From: Opitutia bacterium
GTDB lineage: Bacteria > Verrucomicrobiota > Kiritimatiellia > CAIQIC01 > Lenti-01
NCBI GenBank assembly: GCA_009928955.1
Contig: SABN01000012.1
Coordinates: 1-46,607, forward strand
Reading direction: 5' to 3'
DNA length: 46,607 nt
Shown: one piece after another, positions 1 through 8,400 of the stretch
Layout of the letters: each line of letters opens with the position of its first letter
Position numbering within the stretch: position 1 is the stretch's first letter
Notes under the pieces: model-generated
What the model saw: the letters and a program-made list of their open reading frames with translations, nothing else
Told to the model about the DNA's origin: nothing
The model's database searches: none
Program-made: the position numbers and the translations under genes

Positions 1-198
1 GATCTGCATGCCGGGGGTGACGCGCGTGGACTTGAGGGCCACGTCGGTGACCTGGTTGATCGCGATGCCCGGGGAGATTTCCACGAACAGGGCGGCCTGC
101 TCGGCGACGGGCAGGTAGCCGCGGGCCACGGTCGCCAGGAACGAGGCGAACTGCGGCTGCAGGCTGTCGATGAATACGTAGGTTCTGAGTTCTGCCAT
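1..198 (-). CDS. Bacterial microcompartment shell protein (BMC domain), C-terminus cut by window edge
   Basis: Only the first 66 codons are present. They begin [20 protein letters not shown] and continue through an [18 protein letters not shown] stretch, which I recognise as the first BMC fold of the trimeric-type (BMC-T) shell proteins found in Planctomycetes/Verrucomicrobia and sugar-phosphate compartments. The product would tile the protein shell that encloses a metabolic pathway in the cytoplasm. The start is well supported: an AAGGAG ribosome-binding site lies at 204-209, 5 bases before the ATG at 198. The stop of the RpiB-DeoC fusion is only 13 bases upstream, so the two genes form an operon. 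The rest of the locus lies beyond the left edge of the window. BMC-T rather than hexameric BMC-H is inference from sequence style, because the second fold is not visible. Confidence 0.82.
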   Translation of the reverse strand, partial: MAELRTYVFIDSLQPQFASFLATVARGYLPVAEQAALFVEISPGIAINQVTDVALKSTRVTPGMQI

Positions 199-211
199 GG
201 GGGCTCCTTAG

Positions 212-1513
212 TTATTTTCCGCCGGTGGCGGCTGCGGCTTCTTCCATCATTTTCACACTGTTGGACGACCCCACGCGGGTCGCGCCGTTGCGGATCATCA
301 GCATCGCGTCCGCGTAGGTGCGGACGCCGCCGGAGGCTTTCACGCCGAGGCGCTTGGGCGCGACGGTGCGGGCCATGAGGGCGATGTCCTCGGCGGTGGC
401 GCCGCCCTTGTTGAAGCCCGTGGAGGTCTTCACGTAGTCGGCGCGGGCCTTCATGGACGCTTCGCAGGCCTTGACGATCTCGTCCTTGGTCAGCAGGCAC
501 GTCTCGAGGATCACCTTGAGCAACGCGCCGCCGTCCTTGACCGATTCGGCCACGGCGCGGATGTCCTTCGTGACGGCGTCCCAGTCGGCAGACTTCACGA
601 GGCCGACATTGATGACCATGTCGATTTCCTTGGCGCCCTCGCGGATGGCGCGGCGGGCCTCCAAGGCCTTGATTTCGGGCGTGCCGGCGCCCAGCGGGAA
701 GCCGACGACGGCGCAGACCTTGACGGACGAGCCGCGCAGGAGCTGGGCGACGTAGCGCACCCACGAGGAATTGACGCAGCAGCTGAAGAAATTATGCTTG
801 AGGGCTTCCTCGCACAGCTTCTTCACGTCATCCTGCGTGGCCTCGGGCTTGAGGATGGTGTGGTCGATCATGCGGCACAGCTGGGCGGGCGGAAGGTTGG
901 CCAGGTTCGCGGCGCCGGCCGCGGGAGCGGCCGCTCCGCCGCCGACGATCTGTTTGACGCGCTCGGCGATGCGCACGACATCTTGGGGGGATAGGTCCAA
1001 TTTCATCTCCTTAATGGCCGTCATGACGGGAGTTCCCGCCCGGCCGCTTTCGAGGTCCTTGATCATCTGGACGCGCCGAAGGTGCCTCTCTTCGGTGCAA
1101 TCGGTGGCGATGAAGACATCCGCGATGGCCTTCGCCTGTTCAAAATTGTTCTGGCCGGCGCCGAGGGTAAGCACGTTGGCTCCGTTGTGCTGGCGCGAAT
1201 TCTTGGCCAGCGCCTCGTTGTAGCACGCCGCCGCCCGCACGCCGGGGATCTTGTTGGCCGACATCGCCGAACCGATGCCGGCGCCATCCACCATGATTCC
1301 CAGATCGCAGCGACCCGCCGCCACCGCCCGCGCCACGGCGGCGGCGAAAACGGGGTAGTCGACGGCCTCCTTGGAATGCGTGCCCACATCGGTGACGTTG
1401 TGGCCCTGGCTCTTGAGCCAGCCGGACAACTGTTCTTTCAATTCATATCCGCCATGGTCGGAACCCACGGCGATTCGGCAGCGTCGGGAAAACATAGTGC
1501 CGTGTATGTTCAT
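212..1513 (-). CDS. RpiB-DeoC fusion: sugar-phosphate isomerase and deoxyribose-phosphate aldolase, probable microcompartment cargo
   Basis: This is a 433-residue two-enzyme fusion. Residues 13-160 are a RpiB/LacAB-type isomerase (SDHGG at 18-22, SRQHNGANVL near 106-115). Residues 205-430 are a class I DeoC aldolase with the KTSTGF Schiff-base lysine (K362), the second lysine in VKASGG (K392) and the aspartate in KEIDMV (D298). DeoC cleaves 2-deoxyribose 5-phosphate to glyceraldehyde 3-phosphate and acetaldehyde. The two are joined by residues 161-204: an amphipathic helix (LSPQDVVRIAERVKQIV) followed by a Gly/Ala/Pro linker, which resembles the encapsulation peptides that direct enzymes into microcompartments. 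DeoC plus RpiB is the signature of the SPU (sugar phosphate utilising) compartment class. In the RpiB half the usual Cys of the CGTGIG motif is Asp76 (VDGAGIG), so isomerase chemistry is uncertain. The start is ambiguous: ATG at 1513 is chosen, with ATG at 1495 (MFSRRCRIAVG) and TTG at 1534 possible; none has a strong ribosome-binding site. Confidence 0.9.
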   Translation of the reverse strand: MNIHGTMFSRRCRIAVGSDHGGYELKEQLSGWLKSQGHNVTDVGTHSKEAVDYPVFAAAVARAVAAGRCDLGIMVDGAGIGSAMSANKIPGVRAAACYNEALAKNSRQHNGANVLTLGAGQNNFEQAKAIADVFIATDCTEERHLRRVQMIKDLESGRAGTPVMTAIKEMKLDLSPQDVVRIAERVKQIVGGGAAAPAAGAANLANLPPAQLCRMIDHTILKPEATQDDVKKLCEEALKHNFFSCCVNSSWVRYVAQLLRGSSVKVCAVVGFPLGAGTPEIKALEARRAIREGAKEIDMVINVGLVKSADWDAVTKDIRAVAESVKDGGALLKVILETCLLTKDEIVKACEASMKARADYVKTSTGFNKGGATAEDIALMARTVAPKRLGVKASGGVRTYADAMLMIRNGATRVGSSNSVKMMEEAAAATGGK

Positions 1514-1546
1514 CTCTGGACGGGAGGAGGGCAAGGTTTTTCTGCG

Positions 1547-1566
1547 GAAAACGTTAAACCGTTTTC
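1547..1566. promoter_or_regulatory. Inverted repeat upstream of the RpiB-DeoC gene, candidate operator
   Basis: GAAAACG (1547-1553) and CGTTTTC (1560-1566) form a perfect 7-base inverted repeat around a 6-base spacer, 34 bases upstream of the chosen start. The position suits an operator for the microcompartment operon. The AAACG/CGTTT half-sites are of LacI-family style, but which protein binds is not known. No convincing -35/-10 pair was found beside it. Confidence 0.4.
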
Positions 1567-1622
1567 ACGAAACCTCAAATTTGGACCCAGAGCGTGGAAT
1601 CGCGCGCAAGACGGGGCGGCAA

Positions 1623-1662
1623 TTTTTCACGCGGTGGAAAACTATTTCCATTGTGTGGCAAA
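1623..1662. repeat. Two diverged TTTTCCAC...GTGGAAAA palindromes
   Basis: A 19-base unit at 1623-1641 (TTTTTCACGCGGTGGAAAA) and a more degenerate one at 1644-1662 (ATTTCCATTGTGTGGCAAA) start 21 bases apart, which is two helical turns. They are diverged copies of the cleaner units at 26384-26455. They lie between the ArsR-like gene and the RpiB-DeoC gene. Function is unknown; protein-binding site or dispersed repeat are both possible. Confidence 0.5.
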
Positions 1663-1736
1663 ACCGGGTCCCTTCCCCCGCGAGATGAAAGCGGCAAGTC
1701 GAATCTAACCGATTGGGGGAATTGAAGATGAGATGT

Positions 1737-2294
1737 CTACTGTCGGATCAGGCGGGCCAACGTCTGGGCCAGCGGATGAGCTGGGGGGCTGAAGATCAGC
1801 CAAGAGCCCTCGCGCTGGACAAGACCCATTCTGCGCAAGATGTCCGCATGATGGCTCAGCGCACTTTGGGGGATTCGCAGGGTGGATTGCAGCATGGGGA
1901 GCGTTTGCGGCGTCTGGATCAGTTGCTGGACGATGGCGATCCGTCTGGCATGGGCGAATCCCGTGGCGATCCGAATGAACTCGCCATCCTGCTCCGGAGT
2001 CGAGCGGGAAAGGAAATCTTTCAGCGTCTTCACCAGCGGGGCGGCCGAAGGCACTTGGGGGTCGGCCCCCAGGCGATAATACACGAAGGGGCCCTTGTGG
2101 TCCACGTGGAGCAGGCCGCGCGATTGGATGCGGCGCAGCTCTTGGCTGGCGTCGGAAAGTCCGACCTTCACGGCCTGCGCCAGCATGGAAACGCTTTGAC
2201 CAGGCTTGCCCTGGAGTTGCCGCAACAGAAGCATCCGCGTTTTCCCCGCCAGCACCCGGCAGGTTCTCCACAAGGTCGGATTCAATTCATGCAT
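1737..2294 (-). CDS. Tandem winged-helix ArsR-like transcriptional regulator
   Basis: The 185-residue protein holds two winged helix-turn-helix units of ArsR type, at about residues 10-80 and 110-172. The first has a recognition-helix region GLSDASQELRRIQSRGLL followed by a wing (HKGPFVYYRL). The second has SALSHHADILRRMGLV followed by REGSWLIFSP. Both follow the ArsR pattern of pairing on a separated chain, so this looks like an intramolecular duplicate that could act as a pseudo-dimer. No metal-binding cysteine cluster is visible, which argues against a metal sensor. The ATG at 2294 is preferred because AAGGA sits 8 bases upstream; an in-frame ATG at 2318 lacks a site. A TTTATAAA palindrome lies just upstream (2321-2328), suggesting autoregulation. 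The gene sits directly upstream of the microcompartment genes on the same strand, so it is a candidate regulator of them; that is inference. Confidence 0.8.
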   Translation of the reverse strand: MHELNPTLWRTCRVLAGKTRMLLLRQLQGKPGQSVSMLAQAVKVGLSDASQELRRIQSRGLLHVDHKGPFVYYRLGADPQVPSAAPLVKTLKDFLSRSTPEQDGEFIRIATGFAHARRIAIVQQLIQTPQTLPMLQSTLRIPQSALSHHADILRRMGLVQREGSWLIFSPPAHPLAQTLARLIRQ

Positions 2295-2318
2295 ATGTTC
2301 ATTCCTTTTATTATTCAT

Positions 2319-2336
2319 AGTTTATAAAGTGTTGAT
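2319..2336. promoter_or_regulatory. GTTTATAAAC-type box at the ArsR-like gene start
   Basis: AGTTTATAAAGTGTTGAT has the same core and right flank as the box at 34430-34447 (AGTTTATAAACTGTTGAT). It lies 25 bases upstream of the chosen start of the regulator and overlaps where a minus-strand -10 (TATAAA) would fall. It is a candidate autoregulatory operator. Confidence 0.5.
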
Positions 2337-2416
2337 ATGACGTGCAAGAAGAATGTATCGGATGGCATTGATCCGTCACGATGAAATGCCGATGACCGAA
2401 AATTCAACTATCCATG

Positions 2417-2426
2417 GTTTATAAAC
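2417..2426. promoter_or_regulatory. GTTTATAAAC palindrome, second box
   Basis: A perfect 10-base palindrome lies about 97 bases from the box next to the ArsR-like gene. Flanks TCCATG and TCTGGA extend the symmetry weakly (TCCA/TGGA). A matching pair of boxes about 131 bases apart occurs at 34295-34446. Confidence 0.45.
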
Positions 2427-2719
2427 TCTGGATGATGAAAGACGGGGCTGGATGGGGAGGCGGGGAGGGGAAAGGCGAAACGGCGGACGAGGGTGGAGCA
2501 GATGATGAGTTTCTGCAGCCGGCCCCGTCGGCCGAAGGTGGAATGAACCGCCTCCGCGCCAGTTGGGCGTGGCGACAACAAATCCAAGCTTTCGGGTGCG
2601 TTTTGAAATACGCTCGCCGCAAGCATGGACGGCGCCGACTGGAAGAAAAGTGCCGCCACGCCCCGTGGGCGAAACAACAACCGTTCCGCCCGGTGCGGCG
2701 ATGAAAACCTAAAAACGGC

Positions 2720-5245
2720 TTAGGCCAGCAGATTGCGGGCAATGGCGTCCCGGGTGGCTTCGGCGAGTCGCTGTTCGTCGGCGCGGTCGACGCCGGAGAC
2801 GGGCGGAAGAAACCGGACGGTGACGCGGGTGAAAAAGCGGGGGAGGCGCTTGCCCCGCGGCAGGGCCTTGTAGGCGCCGCTGATGGCGACGGGGAGGACG
2901 GGGGCGTTCAGTTCCAGCGCAAGGGCGGCGAAGGTGGATTTGAAGTCGCCAATCTGGCCGTCAGGGGAGCGGGTGCCTTCGGGGAAGATGATGAGGTTGC
3001 CGCCTTCGCGGAGGGCCTGGGCCATCATCTGGAGGGAGAGCTGCACGTCGCGGCCGACTTCGACGATGATGACGTTGCTGTTGCGGGCGAGCCATTCGAA
3101 GAGGGCGTTGCGGACGTGCTTGCGCTTGGCGTAGTAGAAGGTGCGGCGCAGGAAGGCGTTGGTGAGGAACATGGAGACGAAGAGGCCATCGATGTAGGAC
3201 TGGTGGTTGGCGACGAGGATGCAGGTGCCCTTCTGGGGCAGGTTTTCGCGGCCTTCGACGCGGACGCGGAAGGCGAGGCGCAGGCCGAGGCCGAAGAGGT
3301 TCTTGAGGAAGGGGTGGATCCAGCCGGAGCGCGGGAGCGCGAGGGGTTTTTCGGGGCGGGACTTCAAGAGGGTGTCCCAGGTGCCGGCGCCTTCGCGGAA
3401 GTAGAGGCGCTGTTCGTCGGCGTGCTTGGCGAGGGCGAGGACGGTGGGGAATTCCTGGAAGACGGATTCGGGGAGTTTGACGCCGAAGGTCTTTTCGATG
3501 AAGACGAGGACGGAGAGGCGCGCGAGGGAGTCGAGGGCGAGGTCCATCTCCCAGTGGGCGGAGGGAGAGACGCGCAGGCATTCGAGCTCCGTGCGGAGGA
3601 AGCGATCGAAGGCGGCATAGGCGGGGCCGAGGTCTTCGGGCTTGGGGGCGGGGGTCGAATCGCCGGAGAAGGTGCCGACGGCCAGCGCCGCCAATTCATG
3701 GCGCTTGAGCTTGCCCAGGCGCGTCTTGGGCAGGTCGTCGGCGATGATGGTGAGCTGGGTGATCTTCTTGGCAGGCGAAGCGATGCGGTTGTAGGGCTCG
3801 AGGAGGTTCCAGCGGAAATGCTCGGCCTGTTGCGCGGGCACGCCGTCGAGGAATCCGGCAACGGGCACGATCAGGGCATGCAGCAGGTCGTTGCGGAAGG
3901 TGACGGCGGCCTCCTTGATGTCGGGAGACAAGGACGCAAGCTTTTCCTCGAGTTCGGCGGGGTTGACCTTCTTGCCGTTGGGCAGGACGATGACCTCTTT
4001 CTTGCGGCCGGTGATGAAGAGGTAGTTGTCGCTGTCGAGGTAGCCGAGGTCGCCGGTGTGGAGCCAGCCTTCCTGGATGGCCTCGGCGGTGGCCTCGGGG
4101 TTTTTCCAATATCCGGCGAAGACGTGGGGGCCGCGCGCGAGGACTTCGCCGTCCTGGATGCGGACGGAATCGGGCAGGCAGGGGTTGCCGCAGGAGCCGA
4201 GGCGGACGGCGCCGGGGCGGGGGAACGTGATCATCGGGGCGCATTCGGTCATGCCATAGCCTTCGAGGATCTCAAAGCCGCAGATGGCGAGGTCGCGGGC
4301 GACTTCGCGGTCGAGGGGGGCGCCGCCGGAGATCATCTGGCGGAGGTGGCCGCCGAATTTCTTCTGCACGGGCAGCAGGAGGTGGCGGGAGACGGACAAG
4401 CTGCCGATGGCGGCGGAGAGCCGATAGAGCAGGCGGCCGACGGGGGAATGGAACAGTTTTTCGATGATGGCTTTGCGGAACAGGGCATAGAGGCGGGGAA
4501 CGCCGACGAGGATGGTGGCGCGATGGCGCTTCATCGTGGCGATCATCTCGGCGGGGTCGAGGGAATGGGCCATGACGACGGATCCGCCGGCGTAGAGGGG
4601 GCCGAGGATGCAGCCCATGAGGGGGAGGATGTGATGGGCGGGCAGGAGGGCGAACACGCGGCAACCGGGATGGAAGATCGGGACGCGTTCGCAGACGGAT
4701 TCCAGATTGACCTTCAGGTTGCCGAAGGTGAGCATGACGCCCTTGGGGGCGCCGGTGGTGCCGGAGGTGAACAAGATGGCGGCCAGCGTCTCGGCGGGGC
4801 CGGAAGAGAGGGGGGTGGAGGCGATGGCGCCGGAAGGCATGGCCGGGAAATCTTCGGCATCGAAGCAGATCACGCGCGGGGAGACGACGGGCAGGGAGCG
4901 GAGGGCCTCCTTGACCACCGGGCTGGTTTTGGCGGAGCAGAAGATGGCGACGGGTTCGGTCTGGCCGAGGATGTAGGCCAATTCGCCGGCGGGGCTGAAG
5001 GAATCGACCGGCACCAGGACGCAGCGGTTGCGCCAGATGGAGCAGAGGGCGGAGACCCATTCGGGGCGGTTTTCGGAAAAGACGACGATGCGTTCGCCGG
5101 GCGAGGAAAAGTAGAGGGAGGCGAGCGCGGCGGAATGCGCCAGCAGATCCGCATAGGAGATTTCGGCGTCTTTCCAGTATATGGCGGTCTTGGGAAGGGG
5201 GCGCAGGACGGTGAACGCAGGGGCGGGGGGAACGGGAGTTGTCAT
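2720..5245 (-). CDS. Acyl-CoA/acyl-ACP synthetase - ACP - PlsC acyltransferase fusion
   Basis: This 841-residue protein has three parts. Residues 10-560 are an adenylate-forming ligase with the P-loop FTSGTTGAPKG (159-169), the GWLHTGDLGYLD motif and the hinge/lysine region RKKEVIVLPNGKKVNP. Residues 575-620 are centred on LALDSLARL, where the serine (about 572) would carry phosphopantetheine as in acyl carrier proteins. Residues 650-841 are a 1-acylglycerol-3-phosphate-type acyltransferase with the HX4D motif NHQSYID (about 679) and FPEGTRS (about 755). A likely role is to activate a free fatty acid, load it on the carrier domain and transfer it to a lysophospholipid at the inner membrane. 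Aas of Escherichia coli combines the same two enzymes in the opposite order. ATG 5245 is chosen because GGAG lies 7 bases upstream; an upstream in-frame extension to 5383 has no support. The exact acceptor is unknown. Confidence 0.88.
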   Translation of the reverse strand: MTTPVPPAPAFTVLRPLPKTAIYWKDAEISYADLLAHSAALASLYFSSPGERIVVFSENRPEWVSALCSIWRNRCVLVPVDSFSPAGELAYILGQTEPVAIFCSAKTSPVVKEALRSLPVVSPRVICFDAEDFPAMPSGAIASTPLSSGPAETLAAILFTSGTTGAPKGVMLTFGNLKVNLESVCERVPIFHPGCRVFALLPAHHILPLMGCILGPLYAGGSVVMAHSLDPAEMIATMKRHRATILVGVPRLYALFRKAIIEKLFHSPVGRLLYRLSAAIGSLSVSRHLLLPVQKKFGGHLRQMISGGAPLDREVARDLAICGFEILEGYGMTECAPMITFPRPGAVRLGSCGNPCLPDSVRIQDGEVLARGPHVFAGYWKNPEATAEAIQEGWLHTGDLGYLDSDNYLFITGRKKEVIVLPNGKKVNPAELEEKLASLSPDIKEAAVTFRNDLLHALIVPVAGFLDGVPAQQAEHFRWNLLEPYNRIASPAKKITQLTIIADDLPKTRLGKLKRHELAALAVGTFSGDSTPAPKPEDLGPAYAAFDRFLRTELECLRVSPSAHWEMDLALDSLARLSVLVFIEKTFGVKLPESVFQEFPTVLALAKHADEQRLYFREGAGTWDTLLKSRPEKPLALPRSGWIHPFLKNLFGLGLRLAFRVRVEGRENLPQKGTCILVANHQSYIDGLFVSMFLTNAFLRRTFYYAKRKHVRNALFEWLARNSNVIIVEVGRDVQLSLQMMAQALREGGNLIIFPEGTRSPDGQIGDFKSTFAALALELNAPVLPVAISGAYKALPRGKRLPRFFTRVTVRFLPPVSGVDRADEQRLAEATRDAIARNLLA

Positions 5246-5434
5246 GCGGCGTCTCCAGAGCGTGATTTCATCCTGCCACCCTACCCCAAATGGGGAAGGG
5301 GGGCCAAGCAAACTGTGCAACAATTTACGGGGCGGGCGCATCGCGATGGAGTCCGCCCCGGCGCGGCCGGCCATCGCCGCCATTCCGTCGCGCGAAACGG
5401 CCGCGCGGGGCGGCCGGTTCGCGTGCGAGGTTGG

Positions 5435-8400
5435 CTATTCCAGGCCGGGGGGCGTGCCGATCGAGATCATGCACTTGTCGGAATCGACGGGGACTTCGAC
5501 CGACACCTCGTCTCCGCTGACGGGGGCATTGGTGGCGAACGCCCAGTTCCAAGCACTGCCGACCAAGGTGGTTGCGGTGTAGACCGGAACGGTCGTGAGG
5601 CTGGACGGCAGGTTGGCGCAGCGCGCAGTGAAGGCAATCGAATTGGGTGAACCGCCGGATCCGGGGGTGGCGATGAACGCGCTGATTTCGCCAATGATTA
5701 CCGGGGCATTGCTTTCCCCGCCGGCCAGGATCGTCACGCTGAAGTTTGTCGTGGCGAACGCCGCGTTGCGCTGGTTCTGGGCCAGGAAGTAGAAGGTGAA
5801 CAAGCCGTCGGTGGCCGGCGTGAAGGCCAGCGTGCCGTTGGCATAGCGGTCGGTCAGGCCGGCGGGCACCGTATTGGTCAACGTGATGACCGGTTCGCCG
5901 TCGCCGATCGCCGTTACGGAGATGGAGACCGGTTCTCCCGCGTGCTTGTCCGCCGGGATGGCGCCGACCGCAAACACGGGCGGGACGTAGTCCGTGACGT
6001 CCACGAACTGGAGGTATTGGACCACGGCGCCGTCCGCCCAGACCATCGCGGGCGAAGGGGTGCCTTCATCCACGCCGCCGTTCAGGCCGATGTAGAAGTT
6101 CGTGATGATCTCCGAGCCGGTCTTGGCCGCGGGCCAGATCAGCGCATTCGTATCGGCCGCGGCCAGGTTGCGGATGTTGTACAACCGGTCGGCCCGGTTC
6201 TCCAGCCCCAGCTTGTCGGCGAAGGGCGAAAGGTCGTAGGTCTGGGCGTTGCCGGTCAGCCCGGCGGTGTCGCCGGTCTCGTTCATGAACAGCACGCTGA
6301 CGATGACGGAATCCCGGACGTTGGGATTGGCGCCTTCCTCTTCCCACTTGGCGACGGTCATCATGCGCGGGTTGTCGTTGAGGAACCAGCGGTTCTTGCT
6401 TTGCAGGGCGGGGCTGGCGAGGCGGGCCTTGTTGACGCGGGCATAGAACTGGGCCATCGCGCGCGAATCGCGGAAATCGCCGTTGGTATAGCACGGGTTG
6501 TTCCAGACGTACATTTGGTTCCACTTCTTGAAGTGGGGGATCCATTTCCCGAAGTTCTGCTCGAAGAAGTAGAAGCCCTTCCAGGCATTGATGGTGTCGT
6601 TGGTGCCAGCGTAGGGGCTGATGGCGTGTTCCTGCCCCAGGAAAATCATCGGCACGCCGTCGATGGCGGAGACCATCGCGTAGCGGGAAGCCGTGGCCCA
6701 AGGATCGCCGAAGGGCATCGGCTCGTCGTGGCAGGTCAGGTTGAGCAGGATGATGCCGTTGCCGTAGAGCGCGCGGCGTTCTTCGAGCGCGGCCTGGAGG
6801 GGCGCGGGTTCGCTGACCTTTTCCTGCGTGAAGCGGAAGACCATGTTTTCGTTGAGGATGTCGAAGTGGCGGTTCGAGCGCTTGCCGACGAGGCCGCCGT
6901 CGAGCGACTCGGCCATGAACAGGAAGTTCCACTTGAAGGAGCGCGTGCGGTTGATGAGGTATTCCCAGAACTGGCTGGGCAGGCCCTGCGCGTAGTCGCA
7001 GCGCAGGCCATCGATGCCGTAGTCGTCCACGAGCACGCCGTTGCCGTCGGTGGCGCCGGGCTGGTTGACGCCGCCGTGGCCGGTCTTCTTGATCCAGTAT
7101 TCCGGATAGCTGGCCATGTATTTCCACAGCAGTTTGGTCGCCGGCAGCATCTGGTCGTAGTAATACTGATCTTCTTCGCTGTACATCCGGCTGGTTTCCG
7201 GCGTCAGCTCGCCGCTGGCCTTTTGGGCCTCCGTGCGGTCGTCGAACCGGATCATGGTGGAATAGTTGCCATAAAGCAGTTCGGCCACGTCGTTCCACTT
7301 TCCGAAGTCCACGCGTTCGGGCGCGACGCCGACGTCGTTGTTGGTGGCGCTGACGTAGGTGGTTGCCGGGAGGGCGTAGTTGGTGGCGCGGGAATACCAG
7401 TTGATGCCCATCTGGCCGGTGGTGGCGATCCGGCCTTCCGGCAGCAGCGCGGAGATATTTCCGTAGGCGCTGGTCAATTCAGCGATGGCTGCGGCGCCTA
7501 GGCCGTTCGTGGCCCAAGCCAGACCGGCGCCATAGATCGCATCCCAGCTCGTGTGGTTCATCACGCCATCCAGCATGACGTTGATGGTGTTCAGCTCGCG
7601 GGCGCCCTCGGCCATCGTCTCGCCGCGGGCCCGGTCGCACAGGCGCACGTAGTTCGTGAACGCCGCCACGGCGGACGCTTCGTTCGCGGCATCGGACATG
7701 TCCGGGTTGACCGAGAAGTAGTTCTTGGTGCCGTAGGGGCTGCCCGGCCAGTAGCGCTGTCCGGTGCCAGAATCGATCTCGACCCGTTCGTCGCCGGAGG
7801 GGTGGATCGGCTGGAACCACAGGCAGTTGACGTTCAGCTTGTTCAGGTATTCCAGGCTGAATTCATCGAAGTCGCCGCCGGCCGTGAGCTTCTCGGAGAG
7901 TTTCTCGAACGTGCCTCGGCCCGTCTGCGCGGTATTGGTCGCCTTGATGGTGAAGACGTTGAGCTCGTACATCGTCTGCGTCAGCGCCTTGCGCGGTGAG
8001 ATGACGATGGCGTGATCGCGGCGGATGGCGCCCGCCGGCCCTTCGGCATACCAGGTCCAGTTGCCGTTGGTCTCGCCCGAGGCCATGAAGCGCGCGGAAA
8101 GGCGGTAGGCGCCGCACTTGTCCACGGCCAGGGTCTTCTCCCATCCGCCCGCGCCCAGCGACATCGGGATGGCCTGCCAATAGCCGGCATCGACGTCGTA
8201 GGTGTTCTCCGCCGTGATGGTGTCGCCGTCCGGGGGGATGATGCCGTCGGGCCAGCCGTCGCCGTTCATGTCGTCGTCGGCGTGGTCGCGCCGGCCCACG
8301 TTGGTGAACAGTTCCACCTTCTGGGCGTTGGCGGGGGCATTGTAGCGGACTTGGAGGGTCACGACATCGGCGGGGTCGGCCTCGTCGATGAAATATTTGG

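Larger units (their letters stand above)
2295..2719. other. Intergenic region without a supported gene
   Basis: This 425-base gap separates the regulator from the end of the acyl-ligase fusion. It contains the two GTTTATAAAC boxes in its first third. The remainder has short open frames on both strands with no recognisable protein, ribosome-binding site or consistent codon use, so no gene is called. A weak hairpin (CCTAA/TTAGG around a T-rich loop) overlaps the stop codon at its right end and may assist termination of the fusion gene. Confidence 0.5.

Noticed and set aside
2408-2742. Short open frames on both strands between the regulator and the acyl-ligase gene
   Set aside because: No ribosome-binding site, no recognisable domain, and overlapping each other. 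Treated as intergenic.
3116-5650. An 844-codon open frame on the plus strand
   Set aside because: Antisense to the acyl-ligase fusion; the Gly/Ala/Glu/Asp-rich translation has no domain.
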